Below are positions 25,507 through 32,272 of a stretch of DNA of 64,000 bases, piece after piece. The notes beneath the pieces were generated by a model that did no database searches, was not told the origin of the DNA, and worked only from the letters and a program-made list of their open reading frames with translations. Source of the DNA: Acidimicrobiales bacterium (lineage in GTDB: Bacteria > Actinomycetota > Acidimicrobiia > Acidimicrobiales > Poriferisodalaceae); assembly GCA_041394185.1 (NCBI GenBank), contig JAWKIQ010000002.1, forward strand, positions 248,001-312,000. Direction: 5' to 3'. The first letter of the stretch is position 1; every line of letters starts with the position of its first letter. Both the position numbers and the translations under genes were made by a program.

Positions 25507-25566
25507 TGTCGCGTTTGGCCTTCGGGACGCGCCTACCGGGTATTGGGATTCGTCTGTCGCGTTTGG
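25507..25566. repeat. Direct repeat upstream of the HTH gene
   Basis: The 12-mer TGTCGCGTTTGG occurs at 25507-25518 and 25555-25566, 48 bp apart, in the 258-bp gap before the excisionase-like gene. It could be a regulator or Xis binding site. Nothing else is seen in this gap. Confidence 0.35.
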
Positions 25567-25617
25567 TGGCTTTCGAGGTCCCTGGGGTGGGTGTCGGCAA
25601 CTGGTGCAGGAGGACGC

Positions 25618-25917
25618 ATGCGACGAGGACTTCGGCTTGTCTATTCGGTGAGCGAGGCGGCTGAGCTGCTGGGCATCGGCCGCTCGACCGCCTACGAGCT
25701 GGTAGCCCGCGGTGAGTTGCCGTCCGTGGCGATCGGCCGTCGCAGGGTCATCACTCGCCCCACACTGACCGAACTACTCGGCGTCGAGCCACCGCTCCCG
25801 GCCGAACTCGACGCGGCCCGCATCGCCGCGAACGTTGCCCCCCAAGCGCCCCGCCACCCAACACGTCGCAGCGAGCCAGCCAAGGCCGATCAGCCGAACC
25901 TCCCGTTCACCGCCTGA
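25618..25917 (+). CDS. Excisionase-like helix-turn-helix protein
   Basis: A 99-residue protein with an N-terminal MerR/excisionase-type winged helix: YSVSEAAELLGIGRSTAYEL, GELPSVAIGRRRVITR and a wing, followed by a Pro/Ala-rich tail. Such proteins in integrative elements bend DNA for excision or regulate transfer genes. ATG 25618 has AGGAGG five bases upstream; longer open frames upstream are non-coding. It is separated from the integrase by 5 kb and lies just before the relaxase gene. Confidence 0.85.
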   Translation: MRRGLRLVYSVSEAAELLGIGRSTAYELVARGELPSVAIGRRRVITRPTLTELLGVEPPLPAELDAARIAANVAPQAPRHPTRRSEPAKADQPNLPFTA

Positions 25918-25920
25918 GGC

Positions 25921-26027
25921 CGCGCGATGACACCTACCAGCACCTCCCGCCAGAACGACCTTGAAGTGACAGACGAGTGCACAACCAGTGCCAGTAGGTG
26001 GTGCATCGCGGTCGGGAGGTGCAGCAG
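25921..26027. other. Candidate origin of transfer (oriT) upstream of relaxase
   Basis: This stretch before the relaxase start is dense in inverted repeats. GCACCTCCCG (25940-25949) matches CGGGAGGTGC (26013-26022) perfectly. CGCGATG/CATCGCG (25923-25929, 26004-26010) and CACCTAC/GTAGGTG (25931-25937, 25994-26000) form a nested pair. MobF oriTs usually lie next to their relaxase and contain such repeats around nic; the nic site cannot be named. Confidence 0.45.
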
Positions 26028-29000
26028 ATGACCGCCCGCGTGACCACGCTCAAGGGTGCGTCCGCTGGCGCCTACTACGTCGAAGCGCTGCCCTCCTACT
26101 ACCTCGATTCGGGCGAGCCGAGGGGGATCTGGCACGGCCGAGGCGCCGGAATGCTCGGACTCGGCGGGACTGTGTCAGACGATCGGTTCCTGCGGATCAT
26201 GGCAGGACACGATCCGCACGCCGCCGACGAGATCCCTCTCGGCCGACGGTACGGAGACGACTCGGTCAAAGGGTTCGACGTCACAGCGTCGGCTCCGAAG
26301 TCGGTCTCGACCCTATTCGCCATCGGCGACGAACAGGCCCGAGCGAATGTGCTCGCCGCCCACGATCTGGCCGTTGCGACGATGATCGACTGGATCGAAG
26401 CCCACGCCCACACTCGCTTTCGCATCGTCGCGGTCGTGCACGCCCAGGGGATCATCGCAGCGACGTTTCGTCAGCACACCTCGCGCGCGCTCGATCCTCA
26501 GCTACACACCCACGTCGTCATCGCCAACCGTGTGATGTCACCCGACGGCCGTTGGCTGGCGCTCGACGCTCGGACGCTCAAGCTCGACCAGCGCACGCTC
26601 TCGTCGATCTACCACGCAACTCTGCGCTCCGACCTGACCGACCGCTTGGGGGTCATGTGGGAACCCGTCGAGAACGGCATCGCCGAAATCGCCAACATGC
26701 CCAAGGTCGTGCTCGAGGAATTCTCGACACGAACGCTCGACGTCCAGAAGCGGATCGACGTCAAGATCGACCGGTTCATCGACACGTTCGACCGGCAACC
26801 AACCGCCCGAGAACGCTGGAAACTCGAACGCGAAGCCGTCGTCGACTCCAGACCAGCAAAGATCCACAACACCGACGCGGCGTCACTGCACGAGGTGTGG
26901 GGATCGCAGGTCGAAGCGCTCGGAATCGCCCCGGATCGGCTCGTCGCCACGGCTACCGACTGGGTCACACCACGCCCCCTCGACACCGGTATCGAGACCG
27001 AGACAGTCGCCATCGCCATCGCCGCTCTCGAAGAGAGGCAGTCGACCTGGCGACCGGCCGAGCTGACCAGGGAGATCGCGGCTGCGCTGCCTACCGACGT
27101 CCGTATCGATCCGAAGTCGACGATCGCCACGCTCGACCGTCTAACAGCTGAGGCCATCGCAGAGCGCTGCGTCGACATCTCACGACCAATCCCCGACGGC
27201 GTGGCGCTGCGCAGCGATGGCCGACCGATCACCGAGGCAGCAGTCGACCGGGCCTTGACCACTCCGGCGATTCTCGCCCAGGAGGAACGCCTCGTCGCGT
27301 GGGCCGACCGCAGAATGGTGCACCCCGGAATCGACTCAGCCGAGGCAGTGCACCGTTCAGTGCACCAACTCACTGCACCACAAGCCCAGACGGCAGCAGC
27401 TACGGCCGGAACGCGGGACCTCGTACTCGTCGTCGGCCCCGCCGGCACAGGCAAGACAACCGCCCTCGCACCAGCCATCGACCAGCTGCGAGCAGCAGGC
27501 CGACCGGTGTTCGGAGTCGCCCCTTCCGCCGCGGCAGCCGACGTGCTGGCAACCGAAACCGGTGTCGAGGCCGACACGATCGACAAACTCCTGACCGAGC
27601 ACTCGCTGAAACGGCCACCCGACCATCGCTACAACCTTCCGGCAGGGGCGACCGTCATCGTCGACGAAGCGGCCATGGTCGCAACCGACCAGCTCGACCG
27701 GCTGGCCAACCTGGCAGACACCCGAGGCTGGCGAGTTGCCTTGGTCGGCGATCCGCTGCAGTTCTCCGCCGTCGGTAGAGGCGGCATGTTCCAATACCTC
27801 GTCGAAACCTACGGAGCGATCGAACTCGACCAGGTCCACCGGTTCACCAACGAATGGGAACGCGAAGCCTCGCTCCGCCTTCGCCGAGGCGACCCGAGTG
27901 TCGCCGAGGTCTACGACGAACACGGCCGTCTCCACGCGGGCACCGCGACGCGGATGCACGACGAGGCACTTCAGGTCTGGCGCCGGGCCAGATGGGCTGG
28001 CGAGACCGTGCTTCTCGCCGCTCCGACCAACGATGCCGTCGTCGAGCTCAACAAAGCTGCCCAACAGATACGCATCGACGTCGGCGAACTCGACCCGCGG
28101 CGACGCGCTGCCCACGCGTCGGACTACCGGATTCACGTCGGCGACGAGATCGTGACCCGACGCAACGACCGCCAGATGCACACCGATCAGAAGCTCATGG
28201 TCCGCAACCGCGACCAGTGGACGGTCGATGTGGTGCACCGAAACGGCGACCTGACCGTGCACGGCTACACCGGCACCGTCCGCCTTCCCAGCCACTACGT
28301 GCAGGACCATGTCGAACTCGCCTACGCACAAACAAGCCACGCATCCCAGGGCCGCACCGTCGACCGATCGATTCTCGTGCTCGACGGAGCCACCGACGTA
28401 CGAGGCCTTTACGTGCCCATGACCCGCGGACGACACCACAACGACGCCTACATCGCGACAATCGGGGAGCAGACCGCCGTCGACGTGTTCGCCGAGTCGC
28501 TGGCCCGAAGCTGGATCGACCAGCCGGCCATCCGCCGCCAAGCCGAACTCGCCGGCCATGACCCACACCGGCCCGGCACCCTCCCGGCCACCGAAGTACG
28601 TGGTCTTCTCGAAGAGAAGGCCACTCTCAACGACGTACTCGACCGCCTCGAACGGGACCTGGCACGCCTGCCCCGAGACCTGGACCGAGCACAGGTCGAA
28701 CGGGCCCAGGCCGTTCAGGCCCTGAAGGAAATGCGGGTCGAGATCGAACAAGCCAACGAGACCATCGAGACCCGAGATCGGCTCCTACGACGCCGAGGCC
28801 ACGAAACCGAAATCGCCTCCGCTCACGACGCAGTCGAGCGGCTGCCAGGCCAGGTCCAGGACAAGCAGGCCGACATCCGCGACCTCGACCAACGGATTGA
28901 GGACCTCACCGAACGTCTCGACCGCGCTGAGCGGACCAACGAACGGGCACCCCGGATGTACCGGAAGATTGACGACATCAACGCCCGCCTTGGCGACGAC

Positions 29001-29297
29001 AGACATGTCCGTCACCTGCAGATGCGCCACAACCCACCAGCCCACATCGTCGAAGCCCTCGGCGAACGGCCCTACGGCGGCCAAGCCGCCTTCTCCTGGG
29101 ACAACGCCGCTGCCCAACTCGACCAGCACCGAGCAGCATTCGGAATCGCCATACCAGACGAGCCGTGGGAACGACTCCCCCGCGCCCTCCAAGACAGCGC
29201 CAACCTCACCAACGACGCCATTCGACAACTGCGACGAATCCAGCAGCCCGAGATCACACGAGACCTCGAAGGACCGTCATTTGGCATCGGGATGTGA
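26028..29297 (+). CDS. MobF-family conjugative relaxase (TrwC/TraA-like relaxase-helicase)
   Basis: A 1089-residue protein. The N-terminal relaxase domain (about 1-300) has candidate catalytic tyrosines in GAYYVEALPSYYL and the metal-binding three-His motif around DPQLHTHVVIANRV. A RecD/TraI-like helicase domain follows, with Walker A GPAGTGKTTAL near residue 470, Walker B VIVDEAAMV and late motifs YAQTSHASQGRTVD and VPMTRGRHHN. The C-terminal 200 residues are charged coiled coil. It would nick oriT, unwind the strand and pilot it into the recipient. ATG 26028 has GGGAGG upstream; the open frame extends to 25998. Confidence 0.93.
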   Translation: MTARVTTLKGASAGAYYVEALPSYYLDSGEPRGIWHGRGAGMLGLGGTVSDDRFLRIMAGHDPHAADEIPLGRRYGDDSVKGFDVTASAPKSVSTLFAIGDEQARANVLAAHDLAVATMIDWIEAHAHTRFRIVAVVHAQGIIAATFRQHTSRALDPQLHTHVVIANRVMSPDGRWLALDARTLKLDQRTLSSIYHATLRSDLTDRLGVMWEPVENGIAEIANMPKVVLEEFSTRTLDVQKRIDVKIDRFIDTFDRQPTARERWKLEREAVVDSRPAKIHNTDAASLHEVWGSQVEALGIAPDRLVATATDWVTPRPLDTGIETETVAIAIAALEERQSTWRPAELTREIAAALPTDVRIDPKSTIATLDRLTAEAIAERCVDISRPIPDGVALRSDGRPITEAAVDRALTTPAILAQEERLVAWADRRMVHPGIDSAEAVHRSVHQLTAPQAQTAAATAGTRDLVLVVGPAGTGKTTALAPAIDQLRAAGRPVFGVAPSAAAADVLATETGVEADTIDKLLTEHSLKRPPDHRYNLPAGATVIVDEAAMVATDQLDRLANLADTRGWRVALVGDPLQFSAVGRGGMFQYLVETYGAIELDQVHRFTNEWEREASLRLRRGDPSVAEVYDEHGRLHAGTATRMHDEALQVWRRARWAGETVLLAAPTNDAVVELNKAAQQIRIDVGELDPRRRAAHASDYRIHVGDEIVTRRNDRQMHTDQKLMVRNRDQWTVDVVHRNGDLTVHGYTGTVRLPSHYVQDHVELAYAQTSHASQGRTVDRSILVLDGATDVRGLYVPMTRGRHHNDAYIATIGEQTAVDVFAESLARSWIDQPAIRRQAELAGHDPHRPGTLPATEVRGLLEEKATLNDVLDRLERDLARLPRDLDRAQVERAQAVQALKEMRVEIEQANETIETRDRLLRRRGHETEIASAHDAVERLPGQVQDKQADIRDLDQRIEDLTERLDRAERTNERAPRMYRKIDDINARLGDDRHVRHLQMRHNPPAHIVEALGERPYGGQAAFSWDNAAAQLDQHRAAFGIAIPDEPWERLPRALQDSANLTNDAIRQLRRIQQPEITRDLEGPSFGIGM

Positions 29298-29344
29298 GCA
29301 CGACCCTGGGCTATCGTTCACCACTCTGGCGCCTCGGGGGCCCG

Positions 29345-29974
29345 TTACACGCCCGGTGGCAGCCACCCCTGCGGAGCGGTGAGCCGCACCCCGCGCGCCG
29401 TCACGACCGTCGAAGGCAGCCGGTTCGACCGGAACCGCCTACCAGGGATCGTGAAGTAGGCATCGGCGTGCAGCTTGAGTTCCGTCGAGCCCCGCTTTGG
29501 GGGCGTCGCCACGATGACTCGCTTCTGCGGATACCGCCGGCGAACCGTCGTGATCGGAGGGGTGAGGTCGGAGTCACCCGACACGAGCAGGGCCACATCG
29601 AACAAGTTGTCGACAGCGTCCTCGAACATGGCAAGCGAGATGTTGACGTCGGTCTTCTTCTCCTCCTGACTCTTCCAGGATGCGCCACAGGCGCGACAGC
29701 TGACCGTCTTGCTCAGGTAGTAGCCCTTGACGATGTCGACGATTCCGCCGTGAGCTTCCAGCGCATCCCAGTAGAGCGACTGCCGCTTCGCCTTCGCCTG
29801 CGACTTGGGCGTAGGGGCGGTGAAGTACCGAACTTGATCCAGGCGCTGGTCTGGCCGGAGGAGTGACCCGCACAGTCCGAAGAGATCGAGCCAGCGCGAG
29901 CTGCGAAGCCCTGCGGCCATCATCCCGTGATACAGGTTGTAGCCATCGATGTAAGCGATCACTCGTTCGGTCAT
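29345..29974 (-). CDS. NYN-domain putative ribonuclease
   Basis: A 209-residue NYN (PIN-like) protein: YIDGYNLYHG (first acid, residues 8-17), EEKKTDVNISLAM (second acid) and LLVSGDSDLTP (third acid pair). This acid arrangement binds metal for RNA cleavage. A short insert SCRACGASW holds a Cys pair. It probably cuts RNA; in a mobile element this may be defensive or regulatory. It converges on the relaxase gene across 47 bases. ATG 29974. Confidence 0.87.
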   Translation of the reverse strand: MTERVIAYIDGYNLYHGMMAAGLRSSRWLDLFGLCGSLLRPDQRLDQVRYFTAPTPKSQAKAKRQSLYWDALEAHGGIVDIVKGYYLSKTVSCRACGASWKSQEEKKTDVNISLAMFEDAVDNLFDVALLVSGDSDLTPPITTVRRRYPQKRVIVATPPKRGSTELKLHADAYFTIPGRRFRSNRLPSTVVTARGVRLTAPQGWLPPGV

Positions 29975-30034
29975 TCGGAGAGCACACTATCGACGAAGTG
30001 GGCCACGATCGACGGTGTCTCTGCCGCGACTGCC

Positions 30035-30135
30035 TTGACCGAATGTCGCCTTATGCCGATACTATGGATGTACCCCGCCGGGATGAGTAACCCCGGCACC
30101 GCGGCCCCGGCCTCGCGCCGGGGCTGTGCTCTTTT
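30035..30135 (+). ncRNA. Candidate small RNA (promoter, two hairpins, terminator)
   Basis: A promoter-like pair TTGACC (30035-30040) and GATACT (30058-30063), 17 bp apart, is followed by a hairpin GCCGGG/CCCGGC (30077-30097) and a second, GCCCCGGC/GCCGGGGC (30104-30124), ending in CTCTTTTT. No plausible gene starts after the promoter, so the transcript would be about 65-70 bases. It contains a nine-codon frame starting ATG 30067 (MDVPRRDE plus stop) that overlaps the first hairpin. The rest of the 29975-30379 gap shows nothing further. Confidence 0.45.
30104..30135 (+). terminator. Rho-independent terminator
   Basis: An 8-bp perfect GC stem (GCCCCGGC 30104-30111, GCCGGGGC 30117-30124), a five-base loop, then TGTGCTCTTTTT. 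It is the most classical intrinsic terminator in the window. It ends the candidate small RNA on the plus strand. Confidence 0.7.
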
Positions 30136-30379
30136 TCGACAGGCCGTGATCGTCACGAGAGAGGGCATTCGCAATGGGATATCGGCCTCCACGGCCCGTT
30201 TCGAGATGCCGATGGCGGAACTCATCGCGTGAGTCTTCGCCGTGGTCCTCGTCGATCCTCTGACAAGTCCTCGGCCTTCGAATCGTCTGCCCCCAACCGC
30301 ATCACCCGAACGGGCCAGGGAGAGTCTGAGAGGCCGCACCCGACGCAACGTAGGAGGACGGCGGACGAGTCCCCAGGCC

Positions 30380-30883
30380 CTAGAAGCCGAGTCTTCCGTC
30401 CGATGGTCCTACGTCGGTCCCGCGGCCAAGGGGCCGGTCCTCGATCCAGCCGCGGGACTTCGAGTAGAAGGAGTAGCCCTTGGCTTCTGCCGTTAGCCAA
30501 CCACCATCAAAGCGGTCCCAGCCCAGAAGGTATCCAAGGGTGCCGAACATGAACGCCTCATCGGGACCCAACGCCTTGATCTCGAACAGCCACTCGTCAG
30601 GTAACACGATCTCGGTCTCGGGCACTCTGAAGCTCCTGGCCACATCTTCGAACGGCCCCCCAATGCTGGCGGCATCGATTGACCTGACCTCCACGTACGT
30701 CCGGCCTTCAGCCGTGTCGACCTCGACGACGACACCCGGACCGCGCCACCCGTTTTCCACGGGAAGCTCGGACATAGACGCTGTGCCGTGCAGTCTGTAG
30801 AGACCTGGAGAAGATCGCAGCTGCTCGGCGATGTCCTCGATCGTCGTCGGCTGGGCGAAATGAACCCACCAAACCAGATACAT
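30380..30883 (-). CDS. Hypothetical protein coupled to the integrase gene
   Basis: A 167-residue soluble protein beginning MYLVWWVHFAQPTTIEDIAE, with a central beta-rich part and WLTAEAKGYSFYSKSRGW near the C-terminus. I do not recognise a family. Its ATG at 30883 comes one base after the integrase stop, so both are likely on one transcript and the protein may serve the element. Confidence 0.62.
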   Translation of the reverse strand: MYLVWWVHFAQPTTIEDIAEQLRSSPGLYRLHGTASMSELPVENGWRGPGVVVEVDTAEGRTYVEVRSIDAASIGGPFEDVARSFRVPETEIVLPDEWLFEIKALGPDEAFMFGTLGYLLGWDRFDGGWLTAEAKGYSFYSKSRGWIEDRPLGRGTDVGPSDGRLGF

Positions 30884-30884
30884 G

Positions 30885-32033
30885 TCAGCCCGCCTCCGTA
30901 CCGAAGATCCGATCGGCCACCAAGTCGGCGGCTTCTCGGCCGATGCCCGGGGTCACGTGCGAGTACAAGTCGAGCGTGATTCCTGTCGTGGCGTGACCTA
31001 GGCGGTCGGAAACGACCTTGGGGTGGACGCCGGCCTTGAGCGCCAAGGTCGCGTAGGTGTGCCTCAGGTCGTGAAGGCGGATCGATCGGAGATCGGCTTC
31101 ACGAACGTGAGCACGGAAGGCTCTCGTCACCTTGTCGGGATGTAGGGGACGACCGAGTTCGTCGGTGAAGACGAGATCGCGGTCGTTCATCCACGCTTCG
31201 CCGAGGGCCAGGCGCTCTTCCTTCTGACGCACGCGATGACGACGCAGGACATCGACCGTCGTGGGGTCGAGGTAGAGGCTGCGACGGCTGCGCTTCGTCT
31301 TCGGCGTGTCGAACTGCGGCGCGTAGCTAATAGTGACGATCGTTTGGGTGATCCGCAGATCGCCTGAATCGAGATCGACGTCTCGCCAGCGCAGGCCCAG
31401 CGCCTCGCCGCGGCGCATGCCCGTGGTGGCGAACAGGATCCACAGGGCGTACAGCCGGTCGTCGGCGACGTGGGAGAAGAAGTCGCGCAGCTCGTCGCTC
31501 GACCAGGTGACACGCTCGGTCTCGTCGTCGGCTGGCGGACGGGCGACAGCGGCAGGATTGCGGGGTAGCAGCTCCAGTCGCTCGGCGTCGGCCAGCGCCT
31601 TGCGCAGAACGGTGTGCGTGTTGCGAACGGTCTTGGGCGACAAGGGCCGACCTCGATGACCACCCGTCTCGCCGAGGTCTCGGTACAAGTCCTCGACGTG
31701 TTTCGGCCGAAGCCCCTGGAGAGGCAGAGATCCGATCTTGGCGTCGATGCGCTCGACGATGGTTCCGTACGACGCCCAGGTGGTCGCCTTCAGCTGCTGG
31801 CGCTGGCCGATGAGCCAATCGGCCAGGTACTCCCCTACCGTGACGGACGATCTGGACACCGCCGAACCAGCCCGGACCGAGGACAACAGATCGCCCAGAG
31901 CCGCCTCGGCTTCCTTCTTCGTGCGGAACCCCTGCTTGGACATCTGGCGCCGCCGCCCTGTGGCCGGATCGGGCCCCAGGTCGGCTCGATAGCCGTAGCT
32001 GTTGTTGCGCTTGTACACCGATCCGCGTGCCAT
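30885..32033 (-). CDS. Tyrosine recombinase (site-specific integrase)
   Basis: A 382-residue phage-type integrase. An N-terminal arm-binding region (1-60, MARGSVYKRNNSYGYRADLG) is followed by a SAM-like core-binding domain (about 70-160, TVGEYLADWLIGQRQQLKAT) and the catalytic domain with Arg in TTGMRRGEALGLR, His-x-x-Arg in LHDLRHTYATLA, His in RLGHATTG and the nucleophile in LDLYSH. It starts at ATG 32033; the longer open frame upstream reads antisense through the tRNA and the CoA ligase. The gene abuts the tRNA-Leu att site it should use, and its 5' region contains arm-type repeats, which may couple expression to integration state. Confidence 0.95.
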   Translation of the reverse strand: MARGSVYKRNNSYGYRADLGPDPATGRRRQMSKQGFRTKKEAEAALGDLLSSVRAGSAVSRSSVTVGEYLADWLIGQRQQLKATTWASYGTIVERIDAKIGSLPLQGLRPKHVEDLYRDLGETGGHRGRPLSPKTVRNTHTVLRKALADAERLELLPRNPAAVARPPADDETERVTWSSDELRDFFSHVADDRLYALWILFATTGMRRGEALGLRWRDVDLDSGDLRITQTIVTISYAPQFDTPKTKRSRRSLYLDPTTVDVLRRHRVRQKEERLALGEAWMNDRDLVFTDELGRPLHPDKVTRAFRAHVREADLRSIRLHDLRHTYATLALKAGVHPKVVSDRLGHATTGITLDLYSHVTPGIGREAADLVADRIFGTEAG

Positions 32034-32069
32034 GAGAGGGCACGCTACACACCCGACGCGCACAAATCC

Positions 32070-32091
32070 GTGCGCGTTTTGTGCGCGTTTT
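32070..32091. repeat. Integrase arm-type tandem repeat, right end
   Basis: Two perfect tandem copies of GTGCGCGTTTT (32070-32080, 32081-32091), 37 bp upstream of the integrase ATG and 56 bp inside the att core. They match the pair at 20457-20478 at the other end of the element. Confidence 0.65.
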
Positions 32092-32147
32092 CGATTTCGA
32101 GCCGTTTCGCCAACGAGCGAAGAAGCGACAAGACCCCTGGTCAGAGG

Positions 32148-32233
32148 TGCCCGGAGCGGGGTTCGAACCCGCACGCTCCTTTCGGAGCCGGGGGGTTTAA
32201 GCCCCCTGCGTCTGCCAATTCCGCCATCCGGGC
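32148..32233 (-). tRNA. tRNA-Leu(UAA), integration target
   Basis: 86 bases. The acceptor stem GCCCGGA pairs with TCCGGGC. The anticodon loop CTTAAAC gives anticodon UAA between GGGGG and CCCCC stems. There is a long variable arm (GGCTCCGAAAGGAGC), a T-loop GGTTCGAACCC and discriminator A. CCA is not encoded. It reads the rare UUA codon, the bldA-type tRNA of high-GC actinobacteria. Its 3' half (32148-32201) is the att core shared with 20286 and 16916, so part of the working gene is supplied by the element. Confidence 0.95.
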
Positions 32234-32272
32234 CGGGTGCGGCTTGACGCGAAGGTACTCGCCTGCGGGCGA

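Larger units (their letters stand above)
20286..32201. mobile_element. Integrative mobilizable element in tRNA-Leu(UAA), 11.9 kb
   Basis: Bounded by 54-bp perfect direct repeats of the tRNA-Leu 3' half (20286-20339 and 32148-32201). A tyrosine integrase at the tRNA-proximal end is transcribed away from the tRNA. Other element genes are a MobF relaxase, an excisionase-like HTH protein, a NYN nuclease and a toxin-like/RHH pair; cargo is two ECF sigma/anti-sigma pairs. No coupling protein, VirB4-like ATPase or other conjugation gene is present, so transfer would need a helper. Tandem 11-bp arm-type repeats at 20457-20478 and 32070-32091 lie inside both ends. Confidence 0.88.

Noticed and set aside
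30242..30496. Possible small plus-strand gene after the candidate small RNA
   Set aside because: Arg/Pro/Ser-rich translation with no ribosome site, partly antisense to the hypothetical gene at 30380; looks like a shadow frame.
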